A stretch of DNA of 64,000 nt from Pyxidicoccus trucidator (GTDB lineage: Bacteria; Myxococcota; Myxococcia; Myxococcales; Myxococcaceae). The notes under the pieces were generated by a model. It had not been told where the DNA came from. It made no database searches and saw only the letters and a list, made by a program, of their open reading frames with translations. The translations under genes and the position numbers were made by a program. Below, one piece after another: positions 1 through 8,610 of the stretch (its first letter is position 1; every line of letters begins with the position of its first letter). The stretch covers positions 600,242-664,241 of the forward strand of contig NZ_JAAIXZ010000004.1 of NCBI RefSeq assembly GCF_010894435.1, written 5' to 3'.

Positions 1-1814
1 ATCCCCTCGCGGTGCAGTTCGGCTGCGGACGAGGACGCGGGGTCCAACTGGACCACCGCCGGGTCCACCATTCGGTGGTCGCCGGAAGCCGGGGCGGAGC
101 GCTCGATGGATGCGCTGTAGCAGGACGCGAGGAACGCAAGCCGTGGCAGGCGGTGGATGCCACTCCTCAGGCGTGCGACAAGGTCGCGGACGGGGAGCGG
201 TGCAGTGCACGCGGCATCGTCCTCGAAGAACAGCGTTCCCGGGTCGCCGTGTCCCGTGAAGTGCAGGGCCACGGGCTCATGGGCCTTCAGCGCATCAATG
301 AGCGTCTCCGCAGTACCCGTATCGGTGATGAGCAGCCGGCGCTCCTCCTTACCCATGGCCCGCCAGAGGCGATAGCACTCGTGCTCGTAGTCGAGCCGGA
401 CAGCGTTGACGGGCGCGGCGACCGTGGCGACGACGGTGAGCTCCCGGTCGGGAGGCTCCAGCCCTTCGGTCTTTTCAACGACTGCCTCGCGAGCGATGTC
501 GAGCGCACTGCGCTCCACGGGAAATTCACCATTGAGGCGCAACAGCTCCCATGGAAGGGCGAGGAGCCGGTCTGCTCTTCGCCGCGCGTCGTCGCTGTGG
601 TCTTCCGCGTGGACCCGTAGCTGCAGCAGCGGAGGAGCGCCGCCCGTGGAAGCGTTGAGTGTGGCCTGGAGCCGCGCCCGTGACTGAACCGAGAGCAGTG
701 CCTCTGCGAGCGCCTCACCGACCCGCACCGAGAGCGCACGCAGCTCCGTCTCGATGGCCTTTGCCTCCGGCCTGATGTTCCCACGAGCATCGGTAGGTAG
801 CGCTGTGTCCGCGAGCACACGGAGGCGGTTCAGGTCGCGCGCGAGGTTGGGGTCTGCCAGCGGGTCGCTGGGGGTCCAGTCCGCACAGCCCTCCGTCGAG
901 GCTCTCAGCCCATGGTCGGTGTAAAGGTTGATTTCGAAGCGTGACGATCCGAGCGGCACACGCACAGCGGCGAGCTCACTGAGAAGCCGAGGGAGCGCGT
1001 CATGGTCTTTGATCAGGATGGGCCTGAAGTTGATTCTGGCCAGCAGCTCCCGGGCATTACGCTCAATCCCGCCGTCCTGGTAGCGGTACTTGAGGACGGC
1101 ATCCCAGTCGGATTGGGTGAGCAGGGCACTCCAGACGTGAAGGCTCCGGGCGGCATCGTCCGGGAGCGCGGCAATCCAGTTGAGGATGCGCGGGTCCTGT
1201 AGCGAGCAACCGGTGAAGAGCAAGGGGCGCTGGCGGAGGAGCACGTAGAGCTGCTTCTCCAGGAAGGGGTAGCGCTGACCGAACTCGGTATAGGCCTGTC
1301 CGGAGAGGACAACCCTCTCCCAGTCGTCATACGAGCCGTGGATTTTCAGGATGCGGAGAGCACCCTCGCCGGTGATGGGGGCATTGTCTTCCAGCGGCTG
1401 GAGCACATGGCTGATGCCCAGCTCGTTGAAGGTATGTTCGATAAGCGGGTCGTAGTTCGTTGTGACGATGGCGTGGAAATCGCCGGCTCCCGCGAGGCGT
1501 GCCAGCGCTCGGTGCGATGCCGTGGGTCGACGGGGCTGACCTAAAGACTTCTGGAGCAACTCCCCCAAAGTCGCTTGCCCTTCAGCTGCGAGAAAGGCGT
1601 CCGCGACTTTGAAGAATGGAAGCGACGTGTCGATGGAGTCAGAATCGAGGGCGACCTTCTTCATCGCCTCGACGAGCTTCCAGGTAGACGGGTAACCCGC
1701 CGCGACTGACAGGCCGGCTCCGACCCAGAGAACCGGCTTCCGCTCAAGCAGCTTTGCGAGCGTGTCGGGCTTGGGTTCAATGGGCTTGAATCCACTGGTC
1801 CGGTCTGCCGACAT
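1..1814 (-). CDS. SIR2-CHAT fusion protein (3' end cut by window edge)
   Basis: The frame is open from an ATG at 1814 to the first base of the window, giving 604 residues without a stop. Residues about 25-285 form a SIR2-like NAD-binding domain: VLWVGAGLS at 28-36, TTNYD at 118-122, IHG with His159, and FTGCSLQD at 200-207. N120 and H159 sit where the catalytic Asn and His of defence NADases such as ThsA lie. Residues about 395-604 form a CHAT caspase-like domain with LPWELL at 419-424, the catalytic His522 in LHFTGHGD and Cys565 in LASCYSA. Both active sites look intact. From family knowledge, SIR2 domains of this class deplete NAD+ during phage defence and CHAT proteases cleave protein targets. 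A role in defence is inferred. Codon use is less GC-biased than in most of the window (a TTA and several AAA codons), which suggests transfer. The C-terminus and any downstream partner lie outside the window. Confidence 0.85.
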   Translation of the reverse strand, partial: MSADRTSGFKPIEPKPDTLAKLLERKPVLWVGAGLSVAAGYPSTWKLVEAMKKVALDSDSIDTSLPFFKVADAFLAAEGQATLGELLQKSLGQPRRPTASHRALARLAGAGDFHAIVTTNYDPLIEHTFNELGISHVLQPLEDNAPITGEGALRILKIHGSYDDWERVVLSGQAYTEFGQRYPFLEKQLYVLLRQRPLLFTGCSLQDPRILNWIAALPDDAARSLHVWSALLTQSDWDAVLKYRYQDGGIERNARELLARINFRPILIKDHDALPRLLSELAAVRVPLGSSRFEINLYTDHGLRASTEGCADWTPSDPLADPNLARDLNRLRVLADTALPTDARGNIRPEAKAIETELRALSVRVGEALAEALLSVQSRARLQATLNASTGGAPPLLQLRVHAEDHSDDARRRADRLLALPWELLRLNGEFPVERSALDIAREAVVEKTEGLEPPDRELTVVATVAAPVNAVRLDYEHECYRLWRAMGKEERRLLITDTGTAETLIDALKAHEPVALHFTGHGDPGTLFFEDDAACTAPLPVRDLVARLRSGIHRLPRLAFLASCYSASIERSAPASGDHRMVDPAVVQLDPASSSAAELHREG

Positions 1815-1995
1815 GAGGTGCCCCCGTGTGCGTGTCGAAGAATACCACCGTCCATGTTCTTCGTGCGCGCTGATGGATGAGGCAAAACCGACTCTGGCAC
1901 GCGAAATCATCAAGGCTGCATCGGCATGAGATACTGCTCGCTCGATTCGTGGTGTTGCCTATTGGGCTTGTTCGCTGCGAGAGCTGGAAACGTCC

Positions 1996-2637
1996 ATGTT
2001 CATGCGTCCTCTCCATCCTCCTTTGCGGCTCCTTTCGTTGATTGCCTTGCTGCTGGCGTGCGCATCTTCACCCCCTGCGCCGAGCGTCGAGGCACGCGCG
2101 GACGTCGCCGCCACGTGTGGCAGCCCGGACGCGGACCAGTGCATCACCCTCGGCTGTGACGAGGGCTGGTGTGCCTTCTTCCGCTGTGAGGACATCTCGC
2201 CCCAAGTGGAGCCGGCGCTCATGCCCGCCGCCCGGCCTCCGCTGCGTAGGGGCTGGGGCGCCCGCCTGGGTATCCGTGGCAGCGCCCGACCGGTGATGAC
2301 GTTCCAGTGGTACCCGAACGTCCAGGTGCGCCCTGTCTTGCAGCTTCCGGCGGGCCGGTACGTCAGGCACCACGTCTTTCCCCAGGCACCCGACCTCGCG
2401 CTCTACTTCCAGCGCGCTGGCATCAAGCTTCACGACTTCACGTTGGTCATCCCAGAGCACGTCCACAGGTACATCCATGGTGGCGGCCCTCGTGGCGGTC
2501 GCTGGAACGACGCCTGGGCGCAGTTCATCCAGGCCAACCCCAATCCTCCGCCACCCGAGGTCATCTACCGTCATGCCGGCGAGCTCATCTTCCGCTTTGA
2601 GCTGACCGGGAAAGTCGTGCCCTACTACCGCCGTTGA
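1996..2637 (+). CDS. SitA6-like polymorphic toxin lipoprotein (DUF2380/TIGR02269 type)
   Basis: This is a 213-residue exported lipoprotein with a signal peptide ending in the lipobox LLAC (Cys22), then a cysteine-rich linker at 41-64. The C-terminal part carries HHVFPQ (125-130), an EHVHRYIHGGG cluster (154-164) and RGGRWNDAW (166-174). This histidine-rich arrangement recalls HNH/AHH-type nuclease toxins. The layout matches the myxobacterial family named SitA6, whose relatives are transferred between sibling cells by outer-membrane exchange and kill recipients lacking immunity. The following gene, 27 bp downstream, encodes the matching immunity family. The start is ATG 1996, and ATG 2002 is equally possible. 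The nuclease activity is inferred from the motif. Confidence 0.8.
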   Translation: MFMRPLHPPLRLLSLIALLLACASSPPAPSVEARADVAATCGSPDADQCITLGCDEGWCAFFRCEDISPQVEPALMPAARPPLRRGWGARLGIRGSARPVMTFQWYPNVQVRPVLQLPAGRYVRHHVFPQAPDLALYFQRAGIKLHDFTLVIPEHVHRYIHGGGPRGGRWNDAWAQFIQANPNPPPPEVIYRHAGELIFRFELTGKVVPYYRR

Positions 2638-2664
2638 GGGCAGCCACGCGAGGAGGCAGGGCGC

Positions 2665-3384
2665 TTGAAGTTCTACCGGGTCGAAGAGGACAGGGCGGCG
2701 GGCTACACGGGGAACCTGCGAGCCGTCCCCCGGTGGGGGTTTCCGGGCGTCACCGCCTGCGTCGTCTGTGGCGTTGGAGGTGGCCAGGCGGGCCTCCAGT
2801 ACCCCTGTGTCGACCTGTCGGGCCTCCCCAAGCGGAAGGAGCTTGAAAACCCGGGCCGGCAGGTCAGCTTCGAGGAGTTCAGCCGGCTCCGGGAGTTGGT
2901 ACGCCCGTTCGTTCCTGCCTGGGCCCGCCTGGAGCCCGGAGCCGACCTGGGGCCACTGACGGGCACGGCCACCGGAAACTTCGGCCAGCTCTTCATGCAG
3001 AACCCGTGGTCGCTCTACCTCCGCCGCGAGGCGCTGGAGCGACTTCAAGGCTCGGACGTGCAAGGTCTATCCGGTTGCCCCATCGATGTGCGGTTTCGTG
3101 GGAAGAACCCGCCTGAGCTGCTCGCGATGCAGCTCGAGCTGCACGGACGCTTTCATCCGGACTGCTTGCCGCCGGACCGGGCTCCTCCGTGCTCCAGGTG
3201 CGGAAACGCCCGTCACGCAATGCCGGAGCCCCCCATCCTCGATGCCGCGGCTCTGCCAGCGCACACAGACCTGTTCCGGCTCTCCGACTGGCCGACGATG
3301 ATTGTCGCAAGCGAGCGCATGGTGGACTCCACGCGGAAGCTCGCGCTGGATGGCGTCGGCTTCCGCGAGCTGGCCGTGCGCTGA
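2665..3384 (+). CDS. SitI6-like double-CXXCG immunity protein
   Basis: This is a 239-residue soluble protein without a signal peptide. It carries two CXXCG motifs, CVVCG at 32-36 and CSRCG at 176-180, which probably bind one metal ion between them. This defines the Myxococcus double-CXXCG paralogous family, annotated as SitI6 immunity proteins. It starts with TTG at 2665 behind an AGGAGG-like ribosome site at 2651-2656. It follows the SitA6-like toxin by 27 bp, so the two are probably cotranscribed. By family and position it should neutralise the toxin in the cytoplasm of the producing and sibling cells. Direct evidence for this pair is lacking. Confidence 0.8.
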   Translation: MKFYRVEEDRAAGYTGNLRAVPRWGFPGVTACVVCGVGGGQAGLQYPCVDLSGLPKRKELENPGRQVSFEEFSRLRELVRPFVPAWARLEPGADLGPLTGTATGNFGQLFMQNPWSLYLRREALERLQGSDVQGLSGCPIDVRFRGKNPPELLAMQLELHGRFHPDCLPPDRAPPCSRCGNARHAMPEPPILDAAALPAHTDLFRLSDWPTMIVASERMVDSTRKLALDGVGFRELAVR

Positions 3385-3480
3385 AGCTCGGTGCCCAGTG
3401 TCGACCGACGCCCTCTCCGCGCGGCCCTGGCCCCACTGAACCCGGGCGGCACGGTTCGGATGAACGGGGACGCGCCCCCC

Positions 3481-5400
3481 TCAGCCCCCGTACGGCGCGG
3501 CGAACTCCGCCCACCGGTTGTTGGGCTGCAGGCCCGTGCCGGGGTTCTCACTCCGGTTGGCGGCGGTGCGCAGCTCGCGTGCTGACGCGGCCAGGGTTTC
3601 GATGGAGCGCACCCGCGCGTTGATATCCGCGTCCTCCGCGCCCTCCAGCCGCGCAATCCACGTCCGCATGAAGCGGACCGCGTAGAGTACCTCCGTGCGG
3701 TCGAAGACTTCGCCCGTCTGCCGCAGGTCCTCCTCGACCAGGTAGATGAACATGCGGGCGAAGTTGGCGAACATCCGGTCGTGGACCGGACGCCTGCGGT
3801 CACCCGTGGGCGGCGGGCTGAAGTTGTCGCGCAGCTGCTTGAAGCTGAAGGTCCGCACGCTGGCCAGCTTCCCCGTTCCGGCCCGGAAGCCGGGCGCCTC
3901 CATCCACCCCTGCGCCGCGGACTTCTCCACCGCCATCTTCGCGACGATGAAGGCGTGGTGGACGTCGTAGGAGGGCAGCAGCACCGACTCCAGGTAGTCC
4001 CCGATGAAGGTGGCGAAGCTGTCGCCCTCGTAGAGGAGCGCCGGGTCCCTCAGGAACGACATCACGAACCACGTCTGCTGGAAGACCTGGCTCTGCTTGA
4101 TTCGGGCCTCCGTGTACGACGGCGTGTCGTGGATGGTCTGGTCGATGATGGGCGGCAGCAGCGTGCACGGGTGGTTGGTGGTGTTGCAGGCCGTCTGCGC
4201 GGGGCGCGCCAGCGGTTGGATTCGCAGATGGTCGCCCGTCTCCCAGATGGGGTTGCGGGCGATGACCTTCGCCAGGTGGTCGGGGATGCGGGGCGTCCCG
4301 CCGCCCGCGCCCACGTCCGCGAGGAAGTCCGGGTAGCGGTGCGTGCCCTGCCGCAGCATGTGCTGGAACACCTGGAGCGAGCGGTACTTCAGCCGCATCC
4401 ACTCGCACGCCTGCGGGAAGTCCTCCAGCCGCGCACCGCCCAGGTCCGGATTGCACTCCGTCATGTCGTGCGCGGCGTCGTAGTAGCCCCACAGGTTCAA
4501 GTCGGTGGGGTTGGACAGGTAGGCATCCACCCGCTGGTACCACTCGGCGCGGGCGGCGGCGCGCGGGCTCGACGCCAGGTCCGGGAACCACTCGAAGACG
4601 GAGCGGTGCTCGTTGCCGTGGAAGCCGTCCTCGGCGAGGTGGTCGAAGGGCAGCCCCATCCGGAGGTGCCGCAGGTCGATGGCGTGCAGCTCGTCATAGG
4701 CCTGGCGCGCCTTCGCCAGCGAGTCGATGCGCCCGGTGGCCCACAGCAGCCTCCGCTCGTTGACGAGGTGGTCCATGAAGGCCTCGTCCCGCTCGCTCTG
4801 CGCCGTCGAGTCATGGACGGGCAGGCCCGGAGTCCGCGTGGGGAAGGGCTCGTAGGCGGGCTGGAGCGGCCGGAAGCGCGCCGGGTGGAGCAGGCGGGTC
4901 ATCCCATGCCGCTGGCGCAGCACGCGGACCAGTTCGACGATGGCGTTGGCCCGGTCCTCGTCCACGTGCGTGCGTGCCCGGCGGCGGAGGTCCGCGTCCG
5001 TGTATCCCACGCGCGCCAGCTCGATTCCGTCCGGGCTGTGGCAGCCGGCACACGCGCCCCGGGTGCCCTCGTGGCGCCAGGCCGTGAGCCCCGCCGAATA
5101 ACGGGCCGCCAGCTGCTCCTCGGTCAGCGCGTTGGCCGGCACGTAGGGCGCGCCGCACCGGGCGTCCGTACCGGGCGGCTCGGGGCAGAGCAGCGACTCC
5201 GGATACGCGACGGCTTCGGGCACCGGCTCCCCCGAGGGCGGCGGGGGCAGGGGGATTTCCGGCTCGTCCTGGGGTGGGGCCGCGGGAGGGCTGTCCTCGC
5301 TACAGGCCAGCAGGGACACCATCGTCCCCAGCGCGAGGAGCCACCTTGCTGCCTCGCTTCGGGAGGGACCGCGAGCGTGGCTGTCTTTGACGGAGCGCAT
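3481..5400 (-). CDS. Lipoprotein with a single CXXCH haem-binding site
   Basis: This is a 639-residue predicted lipoprotein. The signal peptide ends in LLAC (Cys33) and a proline-rich linker follows (about 38-62). There is one c-type haem attachment motif, CAGCH (117-121), in a short cytochrome-c-like segment (about 85-165). The long C-terminal part (about 200-639) is rich in aromatic and charged residues, and I do not recognise a catalytic motif in it. A periplasmic or outer-membrane redox or sensing role is possible but unproven. It lies 88 bp downstream of the hydrolase gene on the same strand. Its 3' end faces the immunity gene across 96 bp in which I see no strong hairpin. Confidence 0.75.
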   Translation of the reverse strand: MRSVKDSHARGPSRSEAARWLLALGTMVSLLACSEDSPPAAPPQDEPEIPLPPPPSGEPVPEAVAYPESLLCPEPPGTDARCGAPYVPANALTEEQLAARYSAGLTAWRHEGTRGACAGCHSPDGIELARVGYTDADLRRRARTHVDEDRANAIVELVRVLRQRHGMTRLLHPARFRPLQPAYEPFPTRTPGLPVHDSTAQSERDEAFMDHLVNERRLLWATGRIDSLAKARQAYDELHAIDLRHLRMGLPFDHLAEDGFHGNEHRSVFEWFPDLASSPRAAARAEWYQRVDAYLSNPTDLNLWGYYDAAHDMTECNPDLGGARLEDFPQACEWMRLKYRSLQVFQHMLRQGTHRYPDFLADVGAGGGTPRIPDHLAKVIARNPIWETGDHLRIQPLARPAQTACNTTNHPCTLLPPIIDQTIHDTPSYTEARIKQSQVFQQTWFVMSFLRDPALLYEGDSFATFIGDYLESVLLPSYDVHHAFIVAKMAVEKSAAQGWMEAPGFRAGTGKLASVRTFSFKQLRDNFSPPPTGDRRRPVHDRMFANFARMFIYLVEEDLRQTGEVFDRTEVLYAVRFMRTWIARLEGAEDADINARVRSIETLAASARELRTAANRSENPGTGLQPNNRWAEFAAPYGG

Positions 5401-5488
5401 GAGCCCATTTCACCACGCGCGGGGGGCCGCCGTCCGCTTTCGGGGGGACTGGCACCCCGGTCGGAGCCCCACGCTCAGGTGAGGCGCA

Positions 5489-6388
5489 CTACGCCGCCGG
5501 CGCCACGCCCGCCACGCGCCGCACCGCCGCGGCGATTTCCTCCGGCACCTCTTCCTGGAGGAAGTGCCCGGCCTGCGTCGCGGTGACGCGGGCGTGTGGC
5601 AGCGCCTCACTGTGCCGCTTCAGCGCGCGGCCCAGAATCGGGTCCTTCAGTCCCCAGACCAGCTCCGCGGGCCCGCGGAAGGCGCGGAACCACGCATCGC
5701 CTTGCGCCAGCTCCGCCACGGTGGGGTGGTCCTCCCGGTTGGGCACCATGCGCGCCAGCGCCAGCGGCGCGGCCCGGTCCACCACGTTCCGCAGCGGCCA
5801 GGCATACGCCTTCGCCACCTCACCGGAGATGGAGCGCGCGTCTCCCTGCGTGCGGCCCAGCATCGGCACCGGGAAGTTGAAGAGGCGGAAGGCCACGTCG
5901 CTCACGCCCGGCAGGTGCGAGAAGCGATGGAAGGCCGTGGTCCGGAACGCGCGCGGCGTCAGCACCGACGTGTTCATCACCACCAGCCCCGTCACCCGCC
6001 CTCCCGAGCGCGCCGCCATCCATGCGCCAATCGGCCCGCCCCAGTCCTGGATGACGAGCACCACGTCGCGCAAGTCCAGCCGCTCCACCAGGTCCAGCAC
6101 CGCCTGCCCGTGGTTGTGCAGCGAGTGCCCCGCCAGCGCGCGCGGCTTGTCGCTCAGCCCCAGGCCGATGAGGTCCGGGGCGACGAGCCGCAGGCCGCTG
6201 CCCTGCAGCCCCGCCATCACCTTGCGCCACAGGAAGGACCACGTCGGGTTGCCGTGCAGCAGCAGCACCGGCCGGCCCTCGCCATGGTCCAGGAAGTGCA
6301 TTCTTCGAGGCTCGGAGCCGAAGCGCACCGGGGCGAAATGGGAGCGGAAGGGGAGCAGGCGCGCGAGGAAGTCGGGGAGTGCGCTCAT
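5489..6388 (-). CDS. Haloalkane dehalogenase-like alpha/beta hydrolase
   Basis: This is a 299-residue alpha/beta hydrolase. HGNPTWSFLWR (45-55) forms the oxyanion and halide-binding loop. The nucleophile elbow IQDWGGPIG has Asp115 in place of serine, followed by Trp116, as in haloalkane dehalogenases. The catalytic acid is probably Asp249 in WGLKDPILG, after strand 7, which is the DhlA-like layout rather than the DhaA layout. The base is His275 in AGHFLQEE. It would hydrolyse a carbon-halogen bond, or possibly an ester or epoxide, in the cytoplasm. I chose ATG 6388 because the homology begins there. A longer frame to 6589 adds only unrelated sequence. Confidence 0.8.
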   Translation of the reverse strand: MSALPDFLARLLPFRSHFAPVRFGSEPRRMHFLDHGEGRPVLLLHGNPTWSFLWRKVMAGLQGSGLRLVAPDLIGLGLSDKPRALAGHSLHNHGQAVLDLVERLDLRDVVLVIQDWGGPIGAWMAARSGGRVTGLVVMNTSVLTPRAFRTTAFHRFSHLPGVSDVAFRLFNFPVPMLGRTQGDARSISGEVAKAYAWPLRNVVDRAAPLALARMVPNREDHPTVAELAQGDAWFRAFRGPAELVWGLKDPILGRALKRHSEALPHARVTATQAGHFLQEEVPEEIAAAVRRVAGVAPAA

Positions 6389-6573
6389 GATGGATGGTGG
6401 ACGTATCACCGCACTGGAATCTCCTCCACCCAACACCCCTCCCGAGTGACTGGCGGCTGGCTGACGGGTCGCACCCGGGGGCGGGCTGCAATCCCTGAAG
6501 AAGTCCACAGCCTCTAACGGGTGGCCCCCGGGCCTGCTGGCATTCAATTCTTGGGGGACGGAGGAGGCGTGGC

Positions 6574-7257
6574 ATGAAGGCAGTCGCAATCATCCTCGCT
6601 GCGGGAGAGGCCCGGCGGATGGCCCATCCCAAGGCGCTCATCGAGCACGAGGGAGGAAAGAGCTTCCTCCAATCACTGGCATCTACATTCGGAAAGGCGG
6701 GTTGCTCCGTCATAGGAGTCGTGGGGAAGGACTCGGAAGCCGTGCGTGAGCAGCATCCGGGCCTGGAGTTGGTGGAGGCGGAGCGGTGGCAGGAAGGGCC
6801 ACTGGCCTCGGTGAAGGCGGGGCTCGACGCCGCGCTGGAGTCCGGGGCGGAGGTGGTGCTGCTTCAACCCGTGGACATGCCCGCGCTGCGCGCGTCCACC
6901 CTCAAGTCGCTCCTCAAGATGATGAGCGAGGGGGACGAGTTCCTGCGTCCGGAGTTCGAGGGGGCGCCTGGCTGGCCGCTGGTGCTCTCGAGGGGCGCGG
7001 CGGAGCGGCTGCGGGCCTCGGAGGGTCTGCTGCTGGAGCCCGCGCTGGCGGTCCTGAAGCTGCGGCGCGCTCCGGTGAAGGACCCTGGCGTGGTGGTGAA
7101 CATCAACACGCCGGAGACGTACGAGCGGCTCTTCGGAATGGCGCCCCGGCTGGCGCCTCCGCCGAAGCGCCGTGGCAAGCGGACGACAGGTGGGGCCACG
7201 ACGGTGGGGGAGCTGGGGGGCTCGGCGGCGCCCATGTCCGCCGCGTCTGACGAGTAG
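6574..7257 (+). CDS. MobA/MocA-like nucleotidyltransferase
   Basis: This is a 227-residue single-domain NTP transferase. The N-terminal LAAGEARRMAHPKAL is the nucleotide-binding signature of the MobA/MocA/GlmU fold. LQPVDMPAL carries the metal-binding Asp, and a P-G-W-P segment follows as in molybdenum cofactor nucleotidyltransferases. Such enzymes attach CMP or GMP to molybdopterin, but related proteins act on sugars, so the substrate is open. ATG 6574 follows a good GGAGG site. The last 45 residues are low-complexity and rich in Gly and Ala. It is divergent from the dehalogenase-like gene across 185 bp. No other molybdenum cofactor gene is nearby. Confidence 0.75.
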   Translation: MKAVAIILAAGEARRMAHPKALIEHEGGKSFLQSLASTFGKAGCSVIGVVGKDSEAVREQHPGLELVEAERWQEGPLASVKAGLDAALESGAEVVLLQPVDMPALRASTLKSLLKMMSEGDEFLRPEFEGAPGWPLVLSRGAAERLRASEGLLLEPALAVLKLRRAPVKDPGVVVNINTPETYERLFGMAPRLAPPPKRRGKRTTGGATTVGELGGSAAPMSAASDE

Positions 7258-7265
7258 GTCCCCGA

Positions 7266-7300
7266 GGGCCGGAGCTCCCCTGTCAGGGTGGCTCCGGCCC
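7266..7300. terminator. Bidirectional hairpin between convergent genes
   Basis: Arms 7266-7275 (GGGCCGGAGC) and 7291-7300 (GCTCCGGCCC) pair perfectly over 10 bp around a 15-nt loop, between the converging ends at 7257 and 7357. There is no T tract, which is common for GC-rich myxobacterial terminators. Confidence 0.55.
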
Positions 7301-7356
7301 GGAGTGTCTGTTGTCGACACGCGAGCTCCGCGCCAGGCTCCCTGGCGGGAGTCGGG

Positions 7357-8220
7357 TCAGAACGTCAGGCCCAGGCCGGCGTAGGGGCCGCCGAAACCCT
7401 CGGCATGCACCACGCCGTCCACGTGGCCGGCGTCGTTGAGGTACAGCCCGCGCCAGCCGCCGCGCATGTTGAAGGAGCCCACGTGCACGGCGAGGCCGGC
7501 CTGCATGTCCACCTGGCGGTGCGGGTAGGGCGTTGCATGCAGGCGCGCTTCCAGGTCCACGGGGGAGCGGCCGATGCACGCCTCCACCGAGGCGCCGAAG
7601 CTGGGGCCCACGAAGATGATGTGCGGCGCGTGGGTGCTGACCACGCCCGCCTCCACGCGCATGCGGCCACGCTCGCCTGCCCACAGCGCCGCGGTGGCAT
7701 GCGCGCTCAGCAGGGTGATTCGGTCGATGTCGTTCGAGCCGTCATCCGCCGGCAGCGACAGGCCGGTGATGCGCGTGTCCACGCCCAGGCGCCGGCCCTC
7801 CATCGCCATGAAGAGGCCCATGGCCCCGCCGTTTCCGAGCAGGTCGCCCTGCACGCCCATCCGCACCAGCAGGGGCACGGGCTCATGCCGCTCCCTCACC
7901 ACCCTGCGGTTGAGGGGGGCCACGGTACGGGGCCGGGGCGCGGCGATGATGGCGCCGGCGACGATGACCTCCGTGAGCGGGCGGCGCACCGCCCGACGGC
8001 GACGGGGCGTGTCGTCGTCCTTCGAGGGCTCCTTGTCCACGGGCGTGGCCCGGTGCGTGCGCGGCCGCTCGTCACGAGGGGGGCGCGAGTTGTTGTTGTT
8101 GCCGGAGTTGGAGTTGGAGTTGGAAGAGGAGCGCTTGCCGAAGCGGGCCTCGGCGGTGGGGGAGCCCAGCAGGACACTGGCGGCAATCGCGGCGCACAGC
8201 ACGGACTTCTGAGAAGGCAC
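7357..8220 (-). CDS. Exported barrel-like protein, paralogue A
   Basis: This is a 287-residue protein with a Sec signal peptide ending near PTAEA. A Ser/Asn-rich and then charged linker follows (about 25-75), and then a region of alternating hydrophobic and glycine residues typical of a small outer-membrane barrel (about 110-287). It ends in a phenylalanine (GLGLTF), a usual outer-membrane protein ending. The start is GTG 8220 behind AAGGAG. A longer frame to 8289 would disrupt the signal peptide. It is clearly paralogous to the protein at 9027-9896: both share RFGKRS after the signal peptide, a VGPSxGxSxEAC motif, and a Y-x-GLGLT C-terminus. The function is unknown. Confidence 0.7.
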   Translation of the reverse strand: MPSQKSVLCAAIAASVLLGSPTAEARFGKRSSSNSNSNSGNNNNSRPPRDERPRTHRATPVDKEPSKDDDTPRRRRAVRRPLTEVIVAGAIIAAPRPRTVAPLNRRVVRERHEPVPLLVRMGVQGDLLGNGGAMGLFMAMEGRRLGVDTRITGLSLPADDGSNDIDRITLLSAHATAALWAGERGRMRVEAGVVSTHAPHIIFVGPSFGASVEACIGRSPVDLEARLHATPYPHRQVDMQAGLAVHVGSFNMRGGWRGLYLNDAGHVDGVVHAEGFGGPYAGLGLTF

Positions 8221-8610
8221 GGTCCACTCCTTCGCTGGGCGGGTGCCAGGGGAGGGTGATTCAACCGCCTTCACGGGTCGGACGGCCATGGGCCTCCGGG
8301 TGGGGGGTGTCGTTGGCCAACATCACCTGTGCGGCGCTCGACACCCTCCCCGCCGGAAGCCCCGCGCGGCGATGACGGGTGGAACATCAACCCCCGCGCG
8401 AGCACGGGGCGCTGCCCCCTTCGGGACGGGCGCGGCTCCAGCGGCTGGCCCTGGCGGGTGCCCGCCGTGGCTCATCCCCTCAGCGCATGGGAAACCAGCC
8501 GGTAATATCTGCATGCTTCCAGCATGCGGATGCTCATGCTTTGACACTGGCGCACGCGAGGGCCGTGCGAGCGCACGACTCTCGTGTTTCTCGAAGAAAG
8601 AGCAGCTAGG
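8221..8610. other. Divergent intergenic region with a small palindrome
   Basis: This 390-bp region separates the leftward barrel-like gene from the rightward receiver gene and should hold both promoters. The palindrome GCATGC-TTCCA-GCATGC lies at 8511-8527, followed 13 bp later by TTGACA at 8541. No convincing -10 box sits at the right distance. I see no gene here. Confidence 0.4.

Noticed and set aside
1815..1995. A small gene in the gap between the SIR2-CHAT and SitA genes
   Set aside because: Short frames here have neither ribosome sites nor recognisable sequence. The gap is better read as a divergent promoter region.
2068..3063. A 331-residue leftward frame over the Sit pair
   Set aside because: It is antisense to the two Sit genes, which have clear family motifs. 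The frame has no recognisable domain.
3781..5586. A 601-residue rightward frame
   Set aside because: It is the antisense shadow of the haem-binding lipoprotein, with Arg/Val/Gly-rich composition and no motif.
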